From NCBI RefSeq assembly GCF_900103455.1, contig NZ_FNHI01000006.1:248001-312000 (forward strand): a stretch of 64,000 nucleotides of DNA, read 5' to 3'. Numbering within the stretch: the first letter of the stretch is position 1; each line of letters starts with the position of its first letter. Origin of the DNA: Streptomyces wuyuanensis. GTDB lineage: Bacteria > Actinomycetota > Actinomycetes > Streptomycetales > Streptomycetaceae. A program made the position numbers and the translations under genes. Below the pieces are notes generated by a model that was not told the origin of the DNA, did no database searches, and saw only the letters and a program-made list of their open reading frames with translations. Positions 50,299 to 58,136 of this stretch are shown here, one piece after another.

Positions 50299-51123
50299 AT
50301 GAGTACGAACGCCTCCGACCCCCTGGCCGCTCTGGGTGATCTTCCCGGAGTCGCGGACGCCGTGGACTCCGTGCGCAAGGCCGTCGACCGTGTCTACGGG
50401 CACCGCGTCATGCGGCGCCGCAGCAACGAGGTCACCTCGGAGGCCGCGCTCCGCGGGGCCCGGGCGTCCGCGGCGCTCTCGGGCGCGGACTGGGCGCTGG
50501 AGGAGGTGCGCCGGCGCACCGACTTCGGGGGTGAGGCGGAGGCCCGGACCGTGGGGGCCGCGCTCCGGCTGACCGCCGAGGCGGGCCAGCTGCTGTCCAT
50601 CTGGCGGCAGTCCCCGCTGCGTGTCCTGGCTCGGCTGCACCTGGTCGCGGAAGGCGGAGTCGCACCCGACGAGACGGTCGGCCGGCCGCGGCTCGCCGGG
50701 GAGAGGGTCGAGGAGCCGTTGATCGAGGCGCCGCTGCCGGACGCGGAGGAGGTCGCCGGGCGGCTCGACGGGCTCTCGGGGCTGGTCATCGCGGGAAGTT
50801 CGGCCTCGGCGCTGGTGATGGCCGCCGTGGTGCACGGCGAGCTGCTCGCGCTGCGCCCGTTCTCCTCGGCCAACGGCCTGGTCGCCCGGACGGCGGAACG
50901 CATCGTCCTGGTCGGCAGCGGGCTGGACCCCAAGTCGATCTGCCCTGCCGAGGTCGGTCACGCCGAACTCGGCCGTACGGCGTACCTCGAGGCGTTCGAC
51001 GGTTATCTGTCCGGGACTCCGGCGGGTATGGGTGCCTGGATCACCCACTGCGGCCGCGCCGTCGAACTCGGTGTGCGGGAGTCCACGGCCGTCTGCGAGG
51101 CGCTTCAGCGCGGGGCTGCGTGA
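50299..51123 (+). CDS. Fic-fold protein with a degenerate catalytic motif
   Basis: A 274-residue, mostly helical protein. Near its middle it has VVHGELLALRPFSSANGLVA followed by RTAERIVL, the layout of the Fic loop HPFxxGNGRxxR. Here the catalytic His is R186, the acidic and GNG residues are S190-A191-N192-G193, and the distal Arg is L194, with R197 kept. So AMP transfer is unlikely. The N-terminal RRRSNEVTSEAALRGARASA and WALEEVRRRTDF may correspond to a Fic-associated helical region. The ATG has no clear ribosome site and may be leaderless (TAGCCT about 14 bases upstream). It lies next to the CooC-like ATPase and the Ssd/Tad cluster, as in mycobacteria as I recall. Confidence 0.75.
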   Translation: MSTNASDPLAALGDLPGVADAVDSVRKAVDRVYGHRVMRRRSNEVTSEAALRGARASAALSGADWALEEVRRRTDFGGEAEARTVGAALRLTAEAGQLLSIWRQSPLRVLARLHLVAEGGVAPDETVGRPRLAGERVEEPLIEAPLPDAEEVAGRLDGLSGLVIAGSSASALVMAAVVHGELLALRPFSSANGLVARTAERIVLVGSGLDPKSICPAEVGHAELGRTAYLEAFDGYLSGTPAGMGAWITHCGRAVELGVRESTAVCEALQRGAA

Positions 51124-51477
51124 AGCCGTCCCGTTGCCGGGAGGTCTTGCCTTCAAGGGAGTTGAGCGCGGCGAACGGCCGGACAAAAGGGTTGCGGCGG
51201 TACCGGGTGGTACCGCCGCTGGCATGTTGGCCAAGTTACCAAGCGTCCTCGATGTGTTGCCCATCAGGTCGGGAGCTTTGCCCGTCACCTGGTGCGGCTG
51301 GCCCGTAATCGACGGGTCGACGTCGCGTGGGTGCTCAGCGTCCATGCTCGGTCCGTGGGGCCTTTGTTGCGTAGAAGGTGATCCTCTCGGATGTCCCAGG
51401 TCTCGCGGGCCGTTAACTCCTTTGTACTCCAGCCGTACGGCAAGCGGAACCCCTGGCCGCACTTTTTACTTTCAATC
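51124..51477. other. 354-base convergent gap
   Basis: Between the Fic-like gene and the HAD gene. It holds the hairpin at 51194-51219 and nothing else that is supported. A short minus-strand frame (51285-51521) overlaps the HAD gene and shows no motif. Confidence 0.5.
51194..51219. terminator. hairpin terminator after the Fic-like gene
   Basis: GCGGCGGTACC, loop GGGT, GGTACCGCCGC: a perfect 11-base stem, 70 bases after the stop. Confidence 0.75.
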
Positions 51478-52323
51478 TCAAATGCGGGCAAAAGAGTCGG
51501 TGCTGCGACGTCGGCTGGCATACCAGACGAGCCCGGCGGTGGCGGCTGCCGCTCCCACCGCCGCCACGGCGAGAAGCGCGGGGCGCGCGGGCATCGTGAA
51601 CCCCGGGATGCGCTGCTTCAGTCGCACCGGGCGGTTGAAGACGAGGACGGGCCAGCCGCGTGAGGACGCCTCACGGCGCAGTGTCCGGTCGGGGTTGACC
51701 GCGTACGGATGACCCACGGCCTCCAGCATCGGGACGTCGGTGACGGAGTCGCTGTAGGCGTAGCAGCGCTCGAGGTCGTACCCCTCGGACGCGGCGAGTT
51801 CCTTCACCGCCTCGGCCTTGGTGGGGCCGTACGCGTAGTACTCCACCTCGCCGGTGAAGCAGCCGTCGTCGCCGACGACCATCCGCGTCGCCACCACGCG
51901 ATCGGCGCCCAGGAGCTCGCCGATCGGCTCGACGACCTCGGCGCCCGAACTCGAGACGATGACCACGTCGCGGCCGGCGGTGTGGTGCTCCTCGATCAGG
52001 GAGGCCGCCTCGTCGTAGATGATCGGATCGATGAGGTCGTGAAGGGTCTCGGCGACGATCTCCCTCACCTGTTCCACGTTCCAGCCCTTGCAGAGCGCGG
52101 ACAGGTACTTGCGCATCCGCTCCATCTGGTCGTGGTCGGCGCCGCCCGCGAGGAAGACGAACTGGGTGTACGCCGTCCTGAGTACGGCGCGGCGGTTGAT
52201 CAGCCCACCGTGGTAGAAGGACTTGCTGAAGGTCAGCGCCGACGACTTCGCAATGACCGTCTTGTCCAGGTCAAAGAACGCTGCTGTGCGCGGCAAGGAG
52301 TGGTTTTCCACGACGCAGAGCAT
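51478..52323 (-). CDS. HAD-IB family phosphatase (SerB/CicA-like) with C-terminal membrane helix
   Basis: A 281-residue HAD-superfamily protein. The nucleophile motif is AAFFDLDKTVIAKSSALTFS (D18, D20), motif II is DVVIVSSSGAEVVEP, and the acidic motif is CYAYSDSVTDVPMLEAVGHP. A C-terminal membrane helix (LLAVAAVGAAAATAGLVWYA) and basic end anchor it. Mycobacterial and Streptomyces homologues are annotated as involved in morphological differentiation or inhibition; the substrate is unknown. The ATG at 52323 has GGAGGG at seven bases. It is divergent from the 6C RNA and the Ssd-like gene. Confidence 0.92.
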   Translation of the reverse strand: MLCVVENHSLPRTAAFFDLDKTVIAKSSALTFSKSFYHGGLINRRAVLRTAYTQFVFLAGGADHDQMERMRKYLSALCKGWNVEQVREIVAETLHDLIDPIIYDEAASLIEEHHTAGRDVVIVSSSGAEVVEPIGELLGADRVVATRMVVGDDGCFTGEVEYYAYGPTKAEAVKELAASEGYDLERCYAYSDSVTDVPMLEAVGHPYAVNPDRTLRREASSRGWPVLVFNRPVRLKQRIPGFTMPARPALLAVAAVGAAAATAGLVWYASRRRSTDSFARI

Positions 52324-52411
52324 ATGCGCCCTCCATTCGGCGTAAGGTGGGGCGCGTGGGTTTGCCTGAGAAGGCTCTCGGGTACACCATGGAAGTCACG
52401 GATCGTTCGCG

Positions 52412-52495
52412 ACCGTGCTAACCCGGTCCGACTCCTCCCCCCCCGAGTCGGCCGTGGGGACGACCCCCGCTCTCCCCCCCGGCGGGGGTCGTCGC
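52412..52495 (+). ncRNA. 6C small RNA
   Basis: Two adjacent hairpins whose loops are runs of cytosines. The first is CCGACTC (52428-52434), a C-rich loop with eight C in a row, then GAGTCGG (52445-52451). The second is GACGACCCCCGC (52459-52470), a loop with seven C, then GCGGGGGTCGTC (52482-52493). This is the signature of the actinobacterial 6C RNA. Its place beside the Ssd-like and HAD genes matches the known locus in mycobacteria and streptomycetes. The C loops can pair with G-rich ribosome sites. Ends are approximate, and the strand is inferred from the family's arrangement. Confidence 0.85.
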
Positions 52496-52873
52496 ATGTC
52501 CGGACGCATTTTCGCCGTCCACCGCTCGTCTTTCTTCCCTCTCGGGCCCCGGAACGGGTCGCTCCGCCGACCACCGCTGTTCGTCACTCTGCGTGATTGA
52601 TGTGCTGCGCTGTGGAAGTCGTGCCGGAAGTCACCGGTATGGGCTACCGGGATATTCACAAGCGGTGAGTTGTCCACAGTTTTGGAGCAAGATCCACACG
52701 ATTTTCCGCCGCACTGCACGGTGATTCCGTCCGCGAAGTTCACGGGCCGAAGGAATCACTGATCCCGCATCGATCTCACCCGTGGTGGGAGCGGTGCCGG
52801 GACACGTGCGGGGACGGTCGGCCGCCCCCGCGGGAGCTGCCGCGACAGCGCGGCGAGAGGGGGAGACGTCGTC

Positions 52874-54019
52874 GTGCGACACATCGTGTCCGTCACGTCC
52901 GGGACGACTGCCGCGCCGGGTGCGCCCGGTGCCGGTGGTGGGGAAGGGGCACCGGCGGAGCGCCGGGCGGGACCTTTGATCATCACCGAGGATCCGCCGC
53001 TGCTGGACGACCTGCTGAGGCTGTGCGCCGCCGCGGGAGCCGAGCCGCAGGTCCACCACGCGGTGCCGGAGGACAGAGTGAGTTGGGAGACGGCACCACT
53101 GGTCCTGGTCGGCGACGACGCTGCCGCCCGGTGCGTCGGGGCCGCCCGCAGACGAGGTGTCCTCCTCGTCGGGCGCGACCAGGACGATCCACAGGTGTGG
53201 CGCCGGGCGGTGGAGATCGGTGCCGACTGTGTGCTGATGCTCCCGGACGCCGAGGGATGGCTCGTCGACAGGATCGCCGATGTCGCGGAAGGCGTGGGTA
53301 GGCCGGCGCTGACCGTCGGTGTGATCGGCGGGCGGGGCGGAGCCGGTGCGTCCACGCTGGCCTGCGCGCTCGCCGTGACGGCGGCACGCGAGGGCAGGCG
53401 CACCATGCTCGTCGACGGCGATCCTCTCGGCGGCGGGCTCGATGTGCTCCTCGGCGGAGAGCAGCAGGAGGGCCGGCGCTGGCCCGACTTCGCGGCGTCC
53501 AGGGGCCGGGTCGCCGGCGGTGCACTCGAGGAGTCGCTGCCGTCGGTGCACGGGCTGCGGGTGCTCAGCTGGGACAGGGGCGACTCGGTGACGGTTCCGC
53601 CGGAGGCCATGCGGTCGGTGCTGGCCGCGGCGCGCAGGCGCGGTGGCGTCGTCGTCGTGGATCTGCCCCGCCGGGTCGACGAGGGGACCGCCGAGGCGCT
53701 GGCGCAGCTGGACGTCGGCCTCCTGGTGGTGCCGGGCGACCTGCGTGCCGTGGCGGCCGCGCGACGGGTGGCGTCGACCGTCCGCATGGTGCTGGGCGAT
53801 CTGCGGCTCGTCGTCAGGGCGCCCTGGACCTCGGGGCTGGACGAGCGCTGGGTGGCGGAGGCGCTGGACCTGCCGCTGGCCGGCGAAATCCCGCTGGAGG
53901 CCCGACTGTCCACCGATCTCGACGCGGGGGTTCCGCCGGGCGCGGGGGAGCGCGACCCACTGGCCAGGTTCTGCTCCGCGTTCTGGGCGCGGGCGCTCAC
54001 CGGCGGAGGTGCGGCATGA
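52874..54019 (+). CDS. septum-site-determining/TadZ-like protein (Ssd, CpaE family)
   Basis: A 381-residue MinD/ParA-superfamily protein. A receiver-like N-terminal part (about 30-140) is followed by an ATPase domain with the Walker A variant VIGGRGGAGASTLACALAVT, in which the usual GKTT reads GAST, then RRTMLVDGDPLGGGLDVLLG and VVVDLPRRVDEGTAEALAQL. CpaE/TadZ proteins localise the Tad secretion machinery; the mycobacterial Ssd affects septum formation. GTG start with GGGGGAG upstream. It begins a run of overlapping genes (ATGA into tadA) and follows the 6C RNA. Confidence 0.9.
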   Translation: MRHIVSVTSGTTAAPGAPGAGGGEGAPAERRAGPLIITEDPPLLDDLLRLCAAAGAEPQVHHAVPEDRVSWETAPLVLVGDDAAARCVGAARRRGVLLVGRDQDDPQVWRRAVEIGADCVLMLPDAEGWLVDRIADVAEGVGRPALTVGVIGGRGGAGASTLACALAVTAAREGRRTMLVDGDPLGGGLDVLLGGEQQEGRRWPDFAASRGRVAGGALEESLPSVHGLRVLSWDRGDSVTVPPEAMRSVLAAARRRGGVVVVDLPRRVDEGTAEALAQLDVGLLVVPGDLRAVAAARRVASTVRMVLGDLRLVVRAPWTSGLDERWVAEALDLPLAGEIPLEARLSTDLDAGVPPGAGERDPLARFCSAFWARALTGGGAA

Positions 54020-55164
54020 CGTCGGTGCTTCTCGAAGCGGTGCGGCAGCGGCTCGCCGAGAGCGGGGCCGAGCCGACCCCCGCCAGGGTGGCCGCGGCGC
54101 TGCGGGCGCAGGGACGGCTGCTCGGGGACGCAGAGGTGCTCGGCGCCGCCGAGGAACTGCGATGCGAACTGGTCGGCACCGGGCCGCTGGAACCGCTCCT
54201 CGCGGACCCCGCCGTGACAGATGTACTGGTCTCGGCGCCCGACCGGGTGTGGGTCGACCGCGGCGGTGGACTCCGTCTCACGGATGTGAGCTTCCCCGAC
54301 GCGGCGGCGGTGCGACGACTGGCGCAGCGGCTCGCGGCGGTGGCGGGAAGGCGCCTGGACGATGCTCGTCCCTGGGTGGACGCCCGGCTCCCCGACGGCA
54401 CCCGGATGCACGCGGTGCTGCCACCGGTGGCGGTCGGGTCGACCTGTCTGTCGCTGCGGGTGGTCAGGCCGAGGGCCTTCTCCCTGGATGAGCTGACGGC
54501 GGCCGGGACGGTACCGCCGGGCGGCGACCGGCTCTTCAGGGCGCTTATCGAGGCCAGGGTCTCCTATCTGATCAGCGGTGGCACGGGCTGCGGCAAGACG
54601 ACGCTGCTGTCCACCCTGCTGGGGCTGGTGGGCGAGCACGAGCGCATCGTGCTCGCGGAGGACTCGGCGGAACTGCGTCCCGACCATCCGCACGTGGTGC
54701 GTCTGGAATCCCGTCCGGCCAACCAGGAGGGTGCGGGCCTGGTCACCCTGCGCGACCTGGTGCGCCAGGCGCTCAGGATGCGCCCCGACAGGCTGGTCGT
54801 CGGGGAGGTGCGTGGTTCCGAAGTGACGGATCTGCTGGCGGCGTTGAACACCGGACACGACGGGGGCTGCGGAACCGTCCATGCCAACACGGCCGCGGAC
54901 GTCCCCGCCCGGCTGGAGGCCCTCGGAACTGCTGCCGGTCTCGACCGGGCGGCGCTGCACAGCCAGTTGGCCGCGGCACTGTCGGTCGTGGTGCATCTCG
55001 TACGGGGGCGGGACGGCAGGCGACGGGTCGCCGAGCTCCATGTGCTGGAGCGGGACGCGGCCGGACTCGTGGTGACCGTGCCCGCGCTGCGGTGGAGCGC
55101 GGCGCACTTCGTCCGCGAGCGCGGCTGGGAGCGGCTGCGGTCCCTGATCGGCGGCGCGCGATGA
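54016..55164 (+). CDS. TadA/CpaF secretion ATPase
   Basis: Hexameric type II/IV secretion ATPase of 382 residues. An N-terminal helical region (to about 120) has GPLEPLLADPAVTDVLVSAP. The Walker A motif ISGGTGCGKTTLLSTLLGL lies at about 183-201, followed by the Asp box VLAEDSAELRP, Walker B RPDRLVVGEVRGSEVTDLLA and the His box NTGHDGGCGTVHANTAADVP. The end of the ssd-like gene overlaps the start (ATGA). It powers assembly of the Flp-type pili encoded downstream. Confidence 0.95.
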   Translation: MTSVLLEAVRQRLAESGAEPTPARVAAALRAQGRLLGDAEVLGAAEELRCELVGTGPLEPLLADPAVTDVLVSAPDRVWVDRGGGLRLTDVSFPDAAAVRRLAQRLAAVAGRRLDDARPWVDARLPDGTRMHAVLPPVAVGSTCLSLRVVRPRAFSLDELTAAGTVPPGGDRLFRALIEARVSYLISGGTGCGKTTLLSTLLGLVGEHERIVLAEDSAELRPDHPHVVRLESRPANQEGAGLVTLRDLVRQALRMRPDRLVVGEVRGSEVTDLLAALNTGHDGGCGTVHANTAADVPARLEALGTAAGLDRAALHSQLAAALSVVVHLVRGRDGRRRVAELHVLERDAAGLVVTVPALRWSAAHFVRERGWERLRSLIGGAR

Positions 55165-56015
55165 CGACGACGGTGATGTACGCGGCAGTGTGCGCGGGAG
55201 CTGCCGCCTGTCTGACGGTGGGCCGGGACGAGGGGCTGCGGCGGGCGCGGCTGATGCTGGCGTCCGGCTGTGCGGTGCGGCAGGGCCCCCGATGGCCCTG
55301 GGAGCGCTGGCGGCGATCCGTGGACCGGCTGCGGCGGGAGTGGCTCTGCCTGCCGGTGGGCGCGCTGCTTGCGGTGCTCGGGGAGTCGGTACTGCCGCTC
55401 CTCGCGGGTGTGGTGGCGGTTCCCCTGGTGGGGCGGCGGCTGAGGGCATCCGATCGGGGACGGGCGAGGGACGCCAGAGCCCGCGCGGTGATCGCTCTGT
55501 GCGGGGGCGTCGCTGGGGAGTTGAGGGCGGGCAGCCAGCCGGCACAGGCGCTGCTGACCGCGGGCCGGTCCACCGGTGCGCTGGGCCGCGCGGAGGCCGC
55601 GGTGCTGGCCGCCGCCAAATTCGGCGGGGACGTGTCCGCGGAGCTGAGGCGTGCGTCACGGGAGCCGGGTGCGGAGGGACTGGCCGGCCTGGCCGCCTGC
55701 TGGCTCGTCGCGGTGGACAGCGGTGCGGGTCTGGCGGCGGGGATCGACCGGCTGGAGGCCGCGCTGAGGGCGGAGCGAAACCAACGGGAGTCGCTGCGTG
55801 CGCAGTTGGCGGGTGCGTGGTCGACGGTCGTGGTGCTGGCGCTGCTCCCCGCGATCGGGCTGGCTCTCGGCTGGGCACTGGGCGCCGATCCCCTGCGGGT
55901 TCTGCTGCACAGCCCCGCAGGACTGGGCTGCCTGCTGGTGGGCGCAGTGGCGGAAGCCGCCGGGTTGTACTGGGCGACGCGGATCGTGCGGGCGGGGAGC
56001 GGAGATGAGCGATGA
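55161..56015 (+). CDS. TadB-like membrane protein
   Basis: A 284-residue integral membrane platform protein of the Tad system. Hydrophobic stretches lie near the start (MYAAVCAGAAACLTVG), at about 75-95 (LPVGALLAVLGESVLPLLAG) and at the end (VVVLALLPAIGLALGWALGA, GLGCLLVGAVAEAAGLYWAT). The T2SSF-type domain (about 120-200) has GGVAGELRAGSQPAQALLTA. The start overlaps tadA (ATGA) and the end overlaps tadC. With TadC it forms the inner-membrane base for the pilus. Confidence 0.9.
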   Translation: MTTTVMYAAVCAGAAACLTVGRDEGLRRARLMLASGCAVRQGPRWPWERWRRSVDRLRREWLCLPVGALLAVLGESVLPLLAGVVAVPLVGRRLRASDRGRARDARARAVIALCGGVAGELRAGSQPAQALLTAGRSTGALGRAEAAVLAAAKFGGDVSAELRRASREPGAEGLAGLAACWLVAVDSGAGLAAGIDRLEAALRAERNQRESLRAQLAGAWSTVVVLALLPAIGLALGWALGADPLRVLLHSPAGLGCLLVGAVAEAAGLYWATRIVRAGSGDER

Positions 56016-56796
56016 ACTCATCGGGAGCCTGGGCATCGCCGTTCCGGTGAGCGCGGCTGCGCTGTGGGTCGTGCGGGGGCGGCTGCGTCGCCGGCGGTCG
56101 CGCAGGCGGCTCCACGCCCTCCTTGGACCGAGTTCCCTGCGGCACGGGACGTCGCCCCGCCCTCGCCCTGTACGCCTGCCGGCGTGGTGGGGGCCATGGG
56201 CGGCACCGGTCATGGCGGTGATCGGGGGCTGGGTCCTGGCCGGAGGCATCGCCGGATGCCTACTGGGACTTGCGGGGGCCTACGGCCTGCGGAGATGGCA
56301 GCGGGGCCGCGCACGGGACCGGGTGGCGGCCGCCACCGAGAGCAGGGCGTCCGAGCAACTGCCGCTCGCCGCCGAGCTGCTGGCGGCCTGTGTCTCGGCG
56401 GGAGCCGGACCGCGCGAGGCGGCGCTTGCGGTCGGGCAGTCGCTCGGCGGACCGGTGGGAGAGCGACTGGCACGGACGGCGGCCGAGCTCCGGCTGGGAA
56501 GCGAACCGGCCCGGGCCTGGGGGAGGTTCGGCGAGATACCGGGTGCGGCGGGACTCGCCCGCTGCCTGGAGCGGGCGGCCGCATCGGGTGCGCCGGCCGC
56601 GGAGCCGGTCGCCCGGCTGGCCGCCGGGCTCCGGGCGGAGAGGGTCCGCATCGCGGCTTCCCGGGCGCAGCGCGCCCAGGTGCTGATCACCGCGCCGGTG
56701 GGGCTGTGCTTCCTGCCCGCCTTCCTCGCGATCGGGGTGGCCCCCGTCGTGATCGGCCTCGCCACGGGGCTGCTGTACGGCAACGGAGGCCACTGA
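56005..56796 (+). CDS. TadC-like membrane protein
   Basis: A 263-residue T2SSF-type membrane protein. Early helices (GSLGIAVPVSAAALWVV, APVMAVIGGWVLAGGIAGCL) lead to the soluble helical domain (QLPLAAELLAACVSAGAGPR, AARAWGRFGEIPGAAGLARC-like stretch) and C-terminal helices (LITAPVGLCFLPAFLAIGVA, VVIGLATGLLYGNG). It overlaps tadB by 11 bases. GGAG precedes the ATG. The pilin gene begins 90 bases after its stop, perhaps with its own ribosome signal for higher expression. Confidence 0.9.
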   Translation: MSDELIGSLGIAVPVSAAALWVVRGRLRRRRSRRRLHALLGPSSLRHGTSPRPRPVRLPAWWGPWAAPVMAVIGGWVLAGGIAGCLLGLAGAYGLRRWQRGRARDRVAAATESRASEQLPLAAELLAACVSAGAGPREAALAVGQSLGGPVGERLARTAAELRLGSEPARAWGRFGEIPGAAGLARCLERAAASGAPAAEPVARLAAGLRAERVRIAASRAQRAQVLITAPVGLCFLPAFLAIGVAPVVIGLATGLLYGNGGH

Positions 56797-56885
56797 CCGG
56801 GGTCCAACGAAGCGCTGCGTCAACGGAAAACGGCATTCGGAAACGGCGCCGACGGCGCCACGGCATTCGGAACGAGGGGATCGAC

Positions 56886-57176
56886 ATGAACGGGACCGAT
56901 GCGAGGGCCGAGGGAACGGCATCCACCGGAACGAGGCTCGCGGACACCGCATGTACCAGGACCATGAGCCGGACCAGGGAACTCTTCACCAGGGCCCGTG
57001 ACCGGATGTCCGGCCGGCTTCCCCGGGGCGACGCCGGGATGACGACGTCGGAGTACGCGATGGGCACGATCGCCGCATGCGCCTTCGCTGCCGCCCTCTA
57101 TCAGGTGATCACAAGCGACACGGTCTCCACAGCACTCGAATCGATCATCGGGAAGGCGCTCAATGCGCAGTTCTGA
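56886..57176 (+). CDS. DUF4244 Flp-type pilin
   Basis: A 96-residue pre-pilin. A basic leader ends with RLPRGDAG, then MTTSEYAMGTIAACAFAAAL and YQVITSDTV. Cleavage after the Gly would leave M at +1 and Glu at +5, the class III signal of Tad/Flp pilins. The hydrophobic helix follows at once. It is the major pilin candidate of the cluster. The ATG at 56886 follows GAGGGG. The stop overlaps the TadE-like gene by 14 bases. It is cut by an unseen prepilin peptidase elsewhere. Confidence 0.9.
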   Translation: MNGTDARAEGTASTGTRLADTACTRTMSRTRELFTRARDRMSGRLPRGDAGMTTSEYAMGTIAACAFAAALYQVITSDTVSTALESIIGKALNAQF

Positions 57177-57561
57177 CACCGCGCCGCCCGCGCGCGGGCC
57201 CACCGGCCGCCGGGCCGACCGGGGATCCGTCACGGCGGAGGCCGCGGTGGCCGTGCCCGCGCTGGTGGTCTTCACGATGGCGCTCGTCTGGGCACTGATG
57301 GCGGCGTCGGCGCAGATCCAGTGCGTGGACGCCGCCAGGGCAGGGGCCCGGGCGGCCGCCCGCTCGGAGCCGGAGACCGCCGCCCTCTCCGCCGCCCGTT
57401 CGGCCGCACCGCCCGGCGCGAGGATCTCGCTCGGCAGGGACGGGGACCTCTGGCGGGTGCGGGTCGAGGCCGCGAGCCCCGGTCCCGGGACACCGGCTCT
57501 CACTCTGACGGCCGAAGCCGTCGCGCTCGCGGAGGACACGGTGGGGAGCGATGACCGGTGA
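57163..57561 (+). CDS. TadE-family pseudopilin
   Basis: A 132-residue protein. A basic lead (RRADRGSVTAEAAVAVPALV) holds the pre-pilin-like site with Glu in TAEAAVAVP, then one membrane helix (VFTMALVWALMAASAQIQCV) and an outside domain (AARAGARAAARSEPETAALS, VEAASPGPGTPALTL). TadE-like pseudopilins aid secretion or assembly of the Flp pilus. It overlaps the pilin gene (14 bases) and the next gene (GTGA). Confidence 0.9.
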   Translation: MRSSDTAPPARGPTGRRADRGSVTAEAAVAVPALVVFTMALVWALMAASAQIQCVDAARAGARAAARSEPETAALSAARSAAPPGARISLGRDGDLWRVRVEAASPGPGTPALTLTAEAVALAEDTVGSDDR

Positions 57562-58136
57562 GGGACCGAGAGCGGGGGTCGGCGACCGTCTGGGTGGCCA
57601 TGGCGGCGTGCGCGATGTGCGTGGTCTTCGCCGCGGTGCTCGCCCTGGGTCAGGCGGTCGTCGCCCGGCATCGGGCGGGCGCCGCGGCCGACCTCGCGGC
57701 GCTCGCCGCGGCCGACCGGGCGCTGGAGGGCACCGGATCGGCGTGTGCCCAGGCGGCACGGGTGGCCCGGGCACAAGGGGCGGTGGTCGTGCGGTGCGCG
57801 GTGGCCGGCGAGATCGCCGACGTGACGGCCGGCACGGCTCTCGGCCCGTACAGGCCGGAGACCAGATCCCGTGCCGGTCCGCCGGACGTGCCCGGTCGGC
57901 CGGACCGGTCGTCCGAGGCACCGGGGGCGGCCGGGCCGGGCCCGCCCGGTCCACTCGGTTCGGGCAGCCGCGGCGGTCCGCCGGGGCCACCGGGGTACCT
58001 CACCCCTCCGGGGTCCCCGGCCCCTCCCGGTGCTCCGGCTTCGCCGGGCCGCCCGTGGGCGGGTCCTGCGGGGCCGTCGGATCCCCCTGACGGCCCGCTG
58101 GCTCCGCGGCCGCCTCCGCTCCCCCGTCCGGGCTGA
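57558..58136 (+). CDS. TadE-like (helicase/secretion neighbourhood) protein with a Pro/Gly tail
   Basis: A 192-residue protein. RGSATVWVAMAACAMCVVFA and AVLALGQAVVARHRAGAAAD form the membrane helix and start of the Rv3654c-type domain, which runs to about residue 100 (AADRALEGTGSACAQAARVA, VVRCAVAGEIADVTAG). The last 85 residues are almost only Pro, Gly, Ala and Ser (GPPGPLGSGSRGGPPGPPG). GTG start overlapping the previous stop. The tail overlaps the convergent helicase gene by 137 bases, so part of it is constrained by, or a by-product of, the antisense coding sequence. Confidence 0.85.
   Translation: MRDRERGSATVWVAMAACAMCVVFAAVLALGQAVVARHRAGAAADLAALAAADRALEGTGSACAQAARVARAQGAVVVRCAVAGEIADVTAGTALGPYRPETRSRAGPPDVPGRPDRSSEAPGAAGPGPPGPLGSGSRGGPPGPPGYLTPPGSPAPPGAPASPGRPWAGPAGPSDPPDGPLAPRPPPLPRPG

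Noticed and set aside
52756..56145. 1129-codon minus-strand frame opposite the Tad cluster
   Set aside because: Pro/Arg/Ser-rich shadow of five well-supported overlapping plus-strand genes.
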